Shown here one piece after another: positions 1 to 11,958 of a stretch of DNA of 64,000 nucleotides (positions are counted from its first letter, which is position 1; each line of letters begins with the position of its first letter). The translations under genes and the position numbers were made by a program. Below the pieces are notes generated by a model. The model was given only the letters and a program-made list of their open reading frames with translations, had not been told where the DNA came from and ran no database searches. This stretch comes from Clonostachys chloroleuca (taxonomy: Eukaryota; Ascomycota; Sordariomycetes; Hypocreales; Bionectriaceae), in assembly GCA_037952775.1 (NCBI GenBank), contig JBANAY010000004.1:4402001-4466000 (forward strand), in the 5' to 3' direction.

Positions 1-81
1 CCAAGGGAAGCAGAGACTAATTCAGCATCAGCCCATCCATGCTGGATCAGCAATGCAAAGACATCCATTGCCATCCCAATC

Positions 82-105
82 GTCCATCCATCCACCCATC
101 CATCA
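82..105. repeat. Short ATCC-type microsatellite
   Basis: Five to six imperfect copies of a tccatcca-type tetranucleotide, interrupted by one ccc. It lies in non-coding sequence and has no visible function. Confidence 0.7.
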
Positions 106-3100
106 TGGGCTTCTCTGTGGGTACCGTGTACACAGCTGCTAAGTACTGTCACACTGCGCATCGCCGTCTATTGGCCGGCAATTCACTAGGTGTCCTCTTG
201 CCAGATCCCACGTTCAGACCGGGGGGATTGGTCCAGGGCTATGACATACATCTTCAACGGTGTATTCGGGTGCACAGACGACATCAAGCTGCAGGACTTC
301 CACGGACCTCCTGGTGGCCCAGGCTGACATTCTGAGGGGACATTCGCATCCATGCTCCCGCATGCCCCCGCATTGCCCTTGGAGGCTAATAGGCATCGTC
401 TCTATTAGCGGCCCTTAGCACTCAGGTCTGGTCTCAGGTATGGACTGGATGTACCTAGCTGATGTGGCTGGCAAACCATTGACCTGAGCTGCGATAGCAT
501 CCTATCCGTATTGGCGGAATAGACACCGACGATGCATCATGTGATGGACCTCTCTCGCATCCTACCCGGCATTGGTGTCGTTAACTTGCCAATTTGGTTT
601 TCTTGTACATATTATTACACAGCACGGATACAGGCCTATCGTTCTCCGAGAAGCATGCCCCCACGTCAGGGCTGGGTGTTTCGGGTAACGATGCAACTCT
701 GGAGGGTTGAGCTAATTAATTGCCACACCATGGACCAATCAACATGCCTATCGCTTGGGGAGCGAGCGGATTAGGGCCGATGGAGGAAGCTATGCTACGT
801 CTTTACCCTGGCACCACGGCGGGCACTCAAGGAAACGTGGTTGAGACGTCTACAAGGTAGCCAACCAACCTACCATCCGGCTCAAGTGTCGTCGGCTCCG
901 GTGCTGTTACGGGGCCCTTCGCTGCTACGTCCTTGCATTGCATTGCCTGGTGGGAAGACACCCAAGACCGGGACAGGGAATGACCTCCCTTCGCGTCCAT
1001 CACCCAAAACAGTTCCGCGTAGCCTTCCCCAGGGGATGCGCTTGTAACTGCCGACGTAGGGGCGGTAAATTTGCCGGTTGAGGGCTCTCGGGCGTTTCGA
1101 TATGGGCCCCGTGCTTTGTATGGCAGCCATATCCGTTGCTGCGTCGTACCTACTACTGAAGGGAAACCCTCGTTCGAAACGCGTCGTGCCCTGCCAGGGA
1201 CGATTATGGACCGAGGTCCGCGCCAGCAAGTGGGAGACGGTGCTCGTCTGTGCGATGGTGCGAGCAGACTTGATGATTACACCAGCCTGGGACGTGTCTG
1301 GCCATGGTGGGTATATCGTGTGGTATTATGCGTTCGCACCAGGACAGGTGATCGGAGTCTTGGAGTGGTCTGAGGAAGTCCAAAATGACGACAAACATTG
1401 GTGATGTACTTTTGAGTTTCGGGAAGGCTTGGTGCGGACCGCAATTTGGTATGCCATGGCATCTTCCGCACCCGGAGCCGATTGAGGTGGTCCTCGTATC
1501 TCGGCCGAGAGACAGATGCTGGTGGGGCGGTGGGCGAGCCGTGAATCACCGTGGCTGGTTGGAACTTGTGATCCCTTCAGTGCACGGTCCACACTTGGAC
1601 TCCTCAACCCTTAACGTCTAGCGCAGCCTAGCGTATCAGCCAGGTCATGGACCAGACAAACGAGAGGGGGTAAAGAACAGATGCTGACCAACAGGGTTCA
1701 TTGAAGCACATCGGAGGCGTGTGCTTCGTATTTCGAGCGAATGCTAGTGAATGAGTCGTATGATGGTGATCGATGCCACCTGCAATATTCATTAATCATC
1801 GCAATGGTGTTGGGCAACACATGAAAGGACTAATGCAAACTACTCCGTACTAACAGCTTAGGGGCGCTAGAGAACCAACACTCGGTTATGCCCTTCCACG
1901 GAGTCGACCTAATTAGAAGCTGAGCTGACGCTACGTTGGCGTGCAGATGGCAAAGGGTCGATACATGCGAATGAGAGATCGGGTCGGGCTGGGATGATAA
2001 CTGCAGGCACTGATGACACGCATCTTCTCATCGTCCAAAGACCCTCCTTCTATGGCTTCTGATCCTGTTGTTCTCCAAGCTAAGCCAGACATTCCCAACC
2101 CCCCTGTTAGCATACCCTTGGCCACTATCTAGAATTGGGATACATGCTGGTTACCATTCATCTGGAAACCTGCTCGCTTGCCTCTTCCCCTACCAGGACC
2201 TGCATATCATAACACCATCCAGCAGCACACACAGGGTGCACATGTTGGAACTAACCGCACTCAATTTCATGTGCATATACCTCCGCACTCTGTTGCGCAA
2301 GTAACTAAGAGGAAAAGAAAGTCACTGCAGACCTCGCTTCGGTTTTCTTCGGCCACACCATGGTCACATCTAGGCCTCGATTTCATGATGTGACTAGTCA
2401 GGACATGTCTGGCCATAACCTGATCTCCACCTAGTGCGATGCACCAACGATACCAGCAAAGATACATGGGGAAAGCACTGCACGTGCCATGTCACAGGGT
2501 TATAGCATTCCTACCATCACAGATGACAGTGATGGTCCTGCATCAGAGCCGCACGCCTCGAACGTCGTGGGTTGATCCCACTCGTTGCGTATGACGAATA
2601 TGCGGTGAAGAAAGTAGAAGAGGTGAAGAGCAAACGACGGCGATGAAGTTAGTGCCAAGCGGCATCTAACTAGAGAGAGAATTCGATCACAAGCGAAAAT
2701 TGAAGGATGCAAAAACCGGCGGCGGTAGGCCAAGGATACGGGTCTCACCGAAGCCGGTTTGTCCAAGCTGACCGGACCGGGCCAATATGGAAAGTGTGTC
2801 ATTCATGGCACAAGGCACCGCCGGCGGCCAATGGTAAGCGCCCACAGGACTACGGAGGCTTTTGGGCGGATGTTAGTCTTGAGCTGGGCAGTCTAAGCCA
2901 CGTACTGAAGGGTTCTGAAGGGAAGAGAAAATAGAGTGAGTGGAGGAGTCGGGCTTTGGCTAGCGGCATAGCGGTGCCTAGAAGCGAAATGAGGAGCTGA
3001 TAGGTCCATTCATCCCCATACAGATACATGGATAGCAAAGGCACACACATACATGCTTGGGTGTGCCTATCCAAATGTGTATAGCTGCACATGTCGGTGC

Positions 3101-3461
3101 GCCGGTTTTCATGCGCGCCGAAAGCATCTCAATGCTGTCGGCCGTATCGAAGGTTCACGGCGGCATGTACAGCGGCCATCCCGGCCTCGAGCGGTCACCG
3201 TTGTCCTGCGCCGTCGCCACTGGCTTTCGGGTCGCGGGAGACATGACCTTGGGGTTGCGATCGCGTCAGATCTGTGGTGGAGCGACACTAGCCGCTCCAT
3301 CGACTTGACGGCCGAAGGGCTGCGTAATGAAACGCAGCATGGAATGGAGGCCGGCAACATGTACTCCTGAAGCTATGTTGATGCTACCTGACGGCCCTCT
3401 ACACTGCATGCTACCCCCATAGGTACGGAGCAAAGCTGTGTGCACCTCCATGCAGCTGGAC

Positions 3462-3481
3462 GTACATATGTGTACATATGT
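3462..3481. repeat. Tandem 10-bp repeat gtacatatgt x2
   Basis: Two perfect adjacent copies of gtacatatgt, each nearly self-complementary around catatg, followed about 10 bases later by a GGGT run. It sits in the gene-free left flank. Probably simple sequence; a protein-binding role cannot be inferred. Confidence 0.7.
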
Positions 3482-4777
3482 GCTGTGCATGCGGGTGGGT
3501 GGGTGAACTAGATCGGATCTTCGGGCTCTAGAGGGGAAAACAAGGCCCATGACCCAGCCTCTCAAGCCACTGGACCGCCAGGCCGTCCTGTTGGCACTGG
3601 CCACTGGTCCATCGCTAGCCCTGTGAGAACCACTCACACTCGCACACCCACAGCCCAACTTGGACGAGCCTAACCATCATCAATACAACCTCAGCAACCA
3701 CCATCGCTACGTCCGGCCACCATCAGGAGCTATCTCTCATGCGCGTCTTTATTGCATGGGGGTGACTGGTGGAGCAAGGGTGAAATTACCGACCAACCGA
3801 CACACCTGGACGTGCTCCACCGAAGTCTGGATCACCACTGGCCCGCTCGAGGTGAGGGGAGGAGGGTCCTGGGTGGGGGTAAGTGGTGGTTAGGTGATCG
3901 CCACTTGCAGCATCTGACCCTTGTCCCTGTCCTGATAGCATCTGCCACACCTCCCGACACCAAGAGTTGAGATGGAGGAGGAAAAATGACTGCCCAAGGC
4001 CGGGCTCCCATGGCCAGAATCGCATCTCCTTTTCTGGGAGTAACACACCAGTGAGCACCTTGAGGCTGGGCGCGATGCCTCACGGGACCACCATCGGTCG
4101 TCTCTAGTCCGTCGTCGGGCAGCCATTGTCAGCGCCGTGCTTTAGCCGTGGCCGGTGTGAGGGCGGTATGTTCACCGCTCTCTCTCGTGTGACGCCATAG
4201 GCATCTCCTTGGCCCCATGGACCTTATGGGGTCGCCCATCATCGTCTGTTGGCGCTGAGGATCAGCCTTGGGAACTCCACTGAGGGAAATGGGGATCCGG
4301 CGAATTGTTCCATTCTGGAAGCTCACTCCTTGGCTCGCCGTTGAGACAACAAAGGGTGCACACTCAGTTGGTAGTTTCCAACGCTATTGACCGGTATTTG
4401 ATTTCACATAGGACAGTCATGTAAACACTCAGTTATGTACGATTAGATATGTAGATAATTACACAAGGGTTGAGAAGAGTTTATATGACGGAGTTTCTGA
4501 CTATATATGGACTTGTAAATCCACAACCATCGAACTCTTTGAATAGGCTCGTGTGACCCCCGCACCATCCCTAACTTCATAAACGTGGTTAAGCCCGGAC
4601 TTGCTCGGCATTTTACTGGCCTGTTGGTGATCACCATTTTAATGTGGAATTTTCCCTGTGAAGGCTACTTGGCCTTTTCTCGTTGAGTCCCGCAAACTCC
4701 CGGGTGGAGGCGGTAGTTTCCCCCCTCATTGTTGATACCCTCACTATGTCACCTTAGAACTGCAGATCACGCGACGG

Positions 4778-7700
4778 CTACGACGAGACCGAAGGAGATG
4801 ACACTGATGATGTCAAAGCCGTGAGTGATGTTCTGTTCTGGGGATTGGGTGTAGGGCTCCTCCGGGCCTCCTGCTCCGCTTGCTCTCGGAAGTATTCAGC
4901 TCGTTTCTCCCGCTCTGTCTCGTCTTCGGGCTTACCGAGGATCCAGGGAGAGCTGCATGGGATATCTGATGATCTATCTGGCTCATCGAAGGGGCTCCAG
5001 TTCTTCGTGGGCTGGCTGGGAGGTTTGGTAGCGACGGTGTTGAGATGCCTCCTGAAGCGCTTCCTGAAAGTCGAGGAGGGAGTATCACTTGTGGTCTGTC
5101 TGTCAGGGGTCGGAGATTTTGGACTTTCGATAGAAGTGACTTGGTGTTGAAAGGTTGAAGACAAGTTGGAAATAGTGATTGGCGTGTGTTTTGATCTATG
5201 GGTAACCCCATCCTGAGCCTTCGAAGACACGAGTTGCTCTGAGAAGGCCCGAGTGTCAGAGTCTCCTGCTCGAGCAAGGACTGTAGACGAATTTTGGCTC
5301 TTGGTTCTTTCTAAAGAGAAGGTACTTTTGATTTTATCCTGGCTCTTCTTCCTAACAATGCTCAGACTTCGAAGAGGAGGTAGAGTGTGGAACTGGCGCC
5401 CTTTGCCTGTGTTGGAAGAAAAGCTTCCAGTTTTTGATTCAGATTTTGGACTTGAGCCAGGGACTTGTGGTTGTTCGAGCAGAGTAATATGTTCGTTGGT
5501 TCGAAAGAACTGGCTGACGGGAGACCTTAGAGTAGAGCGGCTCGAAATATCTAGCTTGTTGTTTCCTGCTACGGTGAGCGTTCGCTGGCTATCCTGCAAA
5601 TTACAGATAGCGCCATGTACTCCTTTCCTTTGATAGGTGCATCTTTTTCATCTTGAACTCTTCCAATAAAAACATCCTCAGTACTCTTCGCACGAAGCGA
5701 AGCATCAGTTCTCATGTGGCGAAGTACTGTAATACTGGGACTGGGAGTTTCCGGATCATCGTGTTCAAAGGTGTCGATCTCTGCCTCCAACTCTTCTGCC
5801 AAGCTATTCTATAGATTGGGACATCTTCTAATATCACTCTCTTTTCTGCGAGTCGTATTCCGGCGAATTTTCAAAGGAGCTGGTTGAAGATCCTCGAGAA
5901 TTGACCTAACCGAGCTTGATTCCGAAAGATGGCGAGAAATATCACCTGAGGCTTGCTCACTGCTGTATTGTACTCCGGGTTCTATCAAGATAACGGCGGG
6001 ATCCTTGGCCCCTCCTTCCATGTTGTTACCACCCGCTTCGATTATGGATTTGGTGTAGTGGTTTTTATCCAAGATACTTTTAGCCTGAAGGCTTGGAGGC
6101 AGAAGACCGTTTTGTGAATAAGTCGAAGAAACCCCTCGGAGAGCTCCATCTGGAGTTATTTTTGGTTCATCTACTGATGAGATATGACAAGAAAGCTTTG
6201 TCGGTACAAAATTTCCCACTGAAAGCGATTTTTGCAATTGTGTTTGCTCCTCGGTTTGGGTGGAAGTGAGGATTGGTTCACCTTTACTTGGCGCTTGGTG
6301 AGATTGAACCAAATCCTGAATCCCTGTACCGCCCCAAGAGCGACTTCTCTCGACGGCAAACGAATTAGATTCACCAATGACAGTAAAAGTTACCTCGGAC
6401 GTTTGATCTGGCAGCCTCCCTACAGACTTCAAATCCAGCAAGGAGGGAAAGAAAGAGGTCATCGCCCCCAGATTTAACGATATCCGAGGGCAATTCGAAT
6501 TTGGAGTTATATGGCAACTGGGCGATCTGTCTATTTTGAAAAATGGGCGGTTAGAGGACTGAGATTCATATAAACCATTTTTAACACGTCTTTTGATATT
6601 TGGTGGCAACTGAGGAATGATCAAAAACTCATCATAATTCGGAGTCCATAGCTGTAGTTTGAAGGGCTCAGGAAGCATACACTTCCGTTTCTCCCTTGAA
6701 GAAAGGGATTTCTCGATGAAATACATGCGAGTATATTCCATTGGCGAGAGGCGTGGCTCGGCGAGTTCATAGCTGAACGTCTTCAAATTATCGACGTCGG
6801 GAACTGAACGAGGACGATGCAAGAAAGTCGATTGGCGCGTAACTGAGTGGCAAACAGATCCAGGTCTTTTCGAAAGCTCTTTCAAACTATTCCATTGTTT
6901 TTTCACGGGCTCAGGATCCGATATCTGAAGTTTTGAGAATGGTGGTCGTTTGGACGAAGATGTACTTTTTTGGTGGATTTTTGAAGGCGTCGACTCGGAC
7001 ACCGTCTCATGCATTGCCGACCGGGACCTCATCCTTCGAGCGATCTTGGTAAAAACTTTTGGCAGAACTTCCGGTATGGCGGGTAAAGCGACTATTGCCT
7101 GGGATGGAAACTTCCTTCCTGGTTCCCTTGTATGGTTGAATGTCGGGTTAGTTTTATCCTCTACGCCTTCTTCATCCTCGGTGTCGAATTCATACTAGAA
7201 TGTTCGAGTTTCGAGGCGCTTAGGGAGCAGCAGTCCCAGATTGGCCATTTCAGAGACCTTGATATTAAGACCTCTGGTAATGGGATGTTGGTCAAACTCT
7301 TCTGCGGACAGCGGTTCCAGTATTTCCGATGGCGTGCTCTCCCAATCCTCGCTGGCAAAAGCGGCGAGATCTGTTTGAGATGGCAAAAGTTCTCGTCCAG
7401 ATCTGCTCTCTAGGAGATATTTGGAGACTGATGTTGTAGAAGCTATCGTAGTGGGAGATTCCCAAAGGCGAGATGATACATCTCGGCCATCGGCATTAGC
7501 TGTTGTCGTTGGCGTGATCGGGCTGTCTGCCATCTCTGTTATGGATCGTTCGGAAATGGTCAAAGAAGAAATCGAAGAATCTGGTGACTGAATCACGTAT
7601 ATAGGCTTCGGCTGTCTTTCGGCCGCATGGAGAATACCGAGGCAGACTTCTTCGCGTTTCTTGGATTCTTCAATGTAGCGTGCCAAAGCTTCATGAGACT

Positions 7701-8508
7701 GGGCATAGGACGGGATATCGCACCAGCCAAGGAGTCTAGTCTCAAGCGCTTTCATTTCAGTCATAGAGAATGGATTTTCCCCCATCAGGTGCTCATAAAT
7801 GCTGAATCGTATGCTGTCGCGTAGTCCGGGTGTACATGGTGAAGGATCAGAATCTTCGCTATCTTCGAGAAACACCATCGCAGGAAACAGAGAATTCAAC
7901 AGCGCCATAATTTGAACAGGCCTCGATACACCTTCATTATATGTTTCTAGTTCGTTCAAGAGTATCTATCGAGGACAGTCAGCTCAAGTTCTCAATGAAA
8001 TCGAGTTGTGGTGACCACTCACGCGAGCTCGAAATCCCATGTGAAATTGACCATAGCGCTTGCTTGCTGCTTGGTGAAGCTCCTCGGCCAACTCAAGAAG
8101 GCCCGACTCACAAGTTCCAGATTCAGCTGAAAGCTTCGCAGTTGTAAAAAGAGTGAGGCCATGGATTTCCATTGCGTCAAGATAGCCTAAGCCTTCAAGA
8201 GCATGTTCTTGCACCAGCCCCCCATCGTCTGGGCGGCGAAACACATAGTGGGCCGCTTCCTTGAGTTTCTTGCGTCGATTAGAGTCGTAGCGAATACGTA
8301 GGGATTTTCGAATATCTAATATCGCGCCCTGAAGCTGCTCGTGAATATTTTGATCGTTGTCGAAACCCCGAAGTCTGCGTTGTACCGTTTGGGCGAATCC
8401 AACATCTCGTTGTTTGCAATTCAAATGATCGATTTCGAACAACTTCGTTAGAAAATCGTACCCGGAGCTCATCCACCACTTCTGGAGCTCGATGGGGTAG
8501 GGCGGCAT
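4778..8508 (-). pseudogene. Long Ser-rich fungal protein of unknown function, frame broken by two in-frame TAGs
   Basis: I do not recognise the family. The likely start is the ATG at 8508 (MPPYPIELQKWW). Exon 1 (8508-8023) is joined by a clean GTGAGT...TAG intron (8024-7965 region, with a gctgac branch site) to an exon whose frame runs to about 5659. Within it the same frame is cut by TAG at 7197-7195 and again at 5811-5809, with coding-like sequence continuing directly after each. A weak GTTCAA...GCAG intron (5658-5594) would restore phase into the last exon, ending at 4778. If both TAGs are ignored the model is about 1,200 codons. The first ~300 residues are mixed alpha-like; the rest is Ser/Thr/Pro-rich, probably disordered and basic near the middle. 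Each TAG could be the acceptor of a 3n intron with a poor donor, so a live gene is not excluded. Confidence 0.55.
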
Positions 8509-8560
8509 CCTTGATCATATCTGGCACTTTCGCGAAGAGCAGGTAGCGAGGTCTAGACAA

Positions 8561-9480
8561 AAGGGTTGCTGAAGAGAGAAATGCTTTGGTTGGGTGGAGG
8601 AGCGAAATCTGGCGAGAGAAGTTGAGAATGTAGTGATGAAAATTTAAGCGATTTTGAGGCGAGCTTCATCCACGGCTCAGATTGACCTGAGAAGTTGCGC
8701 CGGACGAGGCAGGCACCAAAACCAAGCTCAACTGTTCATAGGTGAGCTCCCTGGACTGGAACAGAAGCATAGAATCAAGTCATGATGAGAGGTTATCTTA
8801 TTGAATTATTTTAGGCATTTCTTTGACATCTAAAGAGAGACCCAAAGAATAGCGGATGTGTACCTGCACTGCCCTTCTATGGCATTGAATGGTGTCACGT
8901 GGCAGTCGCTGCCTACATGTAGGCAAGTCACTCGGCATCAGAGCAAAGTAGACCCTTCCTTTTCTCCCAAGCGCAGTGAGTCGAGGTAGGTCCTGGCAGG
9001 TAACTTTCCTTAGTACTTTGGTAATTCGCCTCAAGTATCCCAGTTCTTCTGGACCAGCCATTGTCGTCGATCGTGTACATGTGCGAGCTCCTCCCATGGC
9101 TTCATGGGAGATCTCTTGGTCTCTCACATCTATTGATCTAGTGAACCTCAACCATGCAGCGAGGGTTCGACTAATCGCTGGAACATGCTCCACCCTCCAT
9201 ATATCTCAGCACCATCGGAGCAATTTAACATTTTCTTTAACCCGGACGGGCGTATAGTTACCGATTTAACGGCACGGCACCCCGTATTCCGATTGGTTGA
9301 TCCGTTCTCCGGCAAGTTACCGATCTTCATCCTCAATTCCAGTATAATTCGGCTCTCCTGCACGTAGTTATTATAATGAACCATAAAAAATATACTGTAG
9401 ATCCGATACAGCGATAGATCATGGCTAAATGCGAAGTTGAGAATGTTGAGTATGGGGCAAGTCTTCCCTCATCATAAGGC
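8561..9480. other. Intergenic spacer, no gene seen
   Basis: This holds the upstream region of the Ser-rich gene (transcribed leftward) and of the MFS remnant (rightward). The one long frame here (minus strand, 9193-8798) has no domain and irregular composition, and I do not accept it. Confidence 0.55.
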
Positions 9481-9498
9481 CACGCAGGCCGTAGCTAA

Positions 9499-11129
9499 CA
9501 TGTTCAGGGACTGACTACGGATGATGGCCTATCTCAAGATCATCGCCAGTACCTTATTGACCGTCACAGGACGGTCGATATGATCCCGCTTCCTGAGATG
9601 GACGATGCCAATCCCCTGAATTGGCCCAAGTCAAAAGTAGGCCTCCTTTTTAACCCCCACCCCCACCTTATTTCTCCTGGGTGAAAGCTGAATAAGACTC
9701 CAGTAGAAAATATTGAACCTGCTTCTGGTTGCATTCCATGCTTTTATGGCCACGTTCACTGCTGCATCCACACAATGCGCGTTTGTTGACATCGCCCAAG
9801 ACCTACCCACCACTGTGCACCAAGCTACCTACTTGACATCCCTCGTCATCGCCATCCTTGGAGGTGCACCGCTCTTATGGAGGCCTTTATCTCATGCCTA
9901 CGGGAGACGGCCCATCTTCCTACTGTCCCTTCTCTTTAGCCTCGTGGGGAATGTTGGCTGCGCTGTTAGTCACTCCTATGGTACCATGGCTTTTTTGTCT
10001 AGCTATCACGGGCTTCTTCATTAGCCCTGCCGCCTCCATCGGTAGAGGTGTTGTTTCCGAACCTTCTTCCAGCATGAAAGAGCCCGCTATATCGGGATTT
10101 GGACTCCATGGTCACCATCGGTGTCCCGCTTGCACCGGTAATCTTTGGATTTGTTGCACTTCGTGTTGGATACCGCTGGATATACTGGATCTTGGCCATT
10201 GTATGTTTTCATTTCCGCTTACTATGTTGGAAAAGACCCGGCTAACTTCCACTTGGATAGACTAATGGTGTGCAGTTTGTTTTGTATTTCTTTTTCGGAT
10301 CTGAAACCCGGTACATTGGGAAGGAAAGTTCGTCAGCGAGCAAGAAATCTTCAGTGGTGGCAAGATGGCTTTCGTTCAAGCGCATTGATTCTCAACCTTT
10401 GACTCTCTTGGACTTTATCAGCCCCTTGAAATTGGTCGTGCGGCCCTCCATCGTTATACCGGCGGTGGCGTACTCCATGATTTTCCTATGGGGAAGCATC
10501 ATGTTAGCCATCGAGATTCCACAGATCTACCCTCAAAAGTTCGGGTTCAACACCCAGCAAGTTGGTCTCCAAAAATATCTCCCTGCTTATGGGTATTATT
10601 CTCGGAGAGCAGATTGGGGGAATCATGTCTGACAAATGGATGTCATTGCCGACCAAGGACCACAAGCGACACTCTCCAGAATTTCGCCTTTGGCTCAGTC
10701 ATATTGGGTATTTTCTTACGATTTCGGGAATGGTGGTGTTCCTAGTACAGCTAGAGAAAGCCACATCTTGGGATATAACCCCTTTGATCGGTGCCGGGAT
10801 TGCTGCTGCTGGGAACCAGGTGGTCACCACCGTATCCATCACGTATTCCGTTGATTGCTATCCCCAAGATGCAGCCGCGATTGGCGTTTTCGTGACATTT
10901 GTACGCCAAATATGGGGCTTCATTGGACCTTTCTGGTGAGTTTTCGTCACTATTCACTCCGCATGCGAATAGCTGTATTTTGACATGGCATTTTCACAGG
11001 TTTCCTGAAATGATTGCAGAACTTGGACTTGGGAAAAGTACCGCGGTATCCACTGCACTCATTGTTGTAGCTTCAGTTTTTCCGACAATGCTTCTCCAAT
11101 GGATGGGCAAGACTTGGCGGAAAGCCTGA
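9499..11129 (+). pseudogene. MFS transporter remnant (fungal multidrug/drug:H+ type), four frameshifts
   Basis: The N-terminal stretch contains the DDANPLNWPKSK signature that precedes TM1 in fungal DHA1-like exporters, then TM segments with AFVDIAQDL, the loop-2 motif AYGRRPIF, and GYRWIYWILAI. Introns at about 9637-9704, 10201-10260 and 10938-11000 are all still spliceable and in phase. The frame is nevertheless broken by single-base-type shifts near 9998, 10062, 10106 and 10572. An ATG in frame with the N-terminal segment is not visible after the upstream stop at about 9497, so the start may also be lost. The C-terminus reads through to a stop at 11129. As it stands it cannot make a 12-TM protein. 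It is the first of three damaged genes in a row (P450 and Zn2Cys6 regulator downstream), the usual content of a metabolite or detoxification cluster. Substrate is unknown. Confidence 0.85.
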
Positions 11130-11958
11130 CTAAATGTCACCCCTCTCCGTTTAAGTCCATAATATATTTAGTGTTCAGTGCGTGGAGTAGGCAGATTGGA
11201 TAGTATGCGAGAGATATGTTGGTAGAGTTGACTTCTATTTGGGAGATGGCGCTCAAAGATACATATCATGATACCTGTTGGAACCAATTGACCGCTTGAC
11301 GAAAAGGTTCACCTGGTACAGGCCTTGTATTTATTGTGCCTGATAACCGGCTCTAACAATATCGGATGTTGTCAAGATTTGTCCAAAAAATAATGAGAAT
11401 GTCCCTTTGATAAGACCGGTATTGATGTTATACTTGATGGGAGCATTAATAGCAGCTAATCTATACTTTCCTTGCGCAACAATTTCCTTTGCCAATCTAC
11501 GAAAGTCTTACAACATCGTGTTTTGTTTTTTTCCGATGACCACTCATTTAACTATTATCTCTCTCGTACACGCTGACCTTCTATTCTCGTTTGAAAATTT
11601 AGAACAAACAAAAAATAACAAAGTCACATTCAATAAGCCTAGGTAGAATATGCTCTGGGTCCGCTGTCATAGCGATGTGCGCCATCTTGCGGGGAAGCGG
11701 ATATTGAGATCGTGGGGACGGATCGGCTGCGGGGAAGCCGTTTCCTCCCATGCATCCAACAGGAACCCGGCTACCTTAATTCCTATTGGCTCACAGGAGC
11801 TATATCCGGAGATGCTGTGAGAGGGATGCTTCAAACAAATATCAGGATGGGCATATGGGATTGCGATGGAAAGGATTGAAAAAGTTTCAAGGGAGTTAGC
11901 TCAAGTCAATTAACCAAATCCAAAGAAAGCTACCAATTGAACCCTCTTATTTCTCATC
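11130..11958. other. AT-rich spacer between MFS remnant and P450
   Basis: No gene seen. The stretch is visibly AT-richer than its neighbours, and a frame at 11407-11646 has no recognisable content. The 3' part must contain the P450 promoter; no element can be named with confidence. Confidence 0.5.

Larger units (their letters stand above)
1..4770. other. Gene-free left flank (4.8 kb)
   Basis: No convincing gene. Open frames are short, mutually overlapping, lack recognisable domains and cannot be joined by plausible introns. The stretch holds small simple repeats (an ATCC-type run near 82-105, a tandem 10-mer at 3462-3481 and a GGGT run near 3491-3505). I see no transposase, reverse transcriptase or long terminal repeat. 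It could hold non-coding RNA or badly decayed repeats, which cannot be judged by eye. Confidence 0.6.

Noticed and set aside
1..4770. A gene or transposon in the left flank
   Set aside because: No frame with domain content, no terminal repeats, no plausible intron chain.
7195..7197. Programmed stop-codon readthrough
   Set aside because: The bases after TAG (tat) do not match known readthrough contexts; nonsense mutation or a 3n intron is simpler.
8798..9193. 131-residue minus-strand frame in the spacer before the MFS remnant
   Set aside because: Composition irregular, no domain, no intron link to the next gene.
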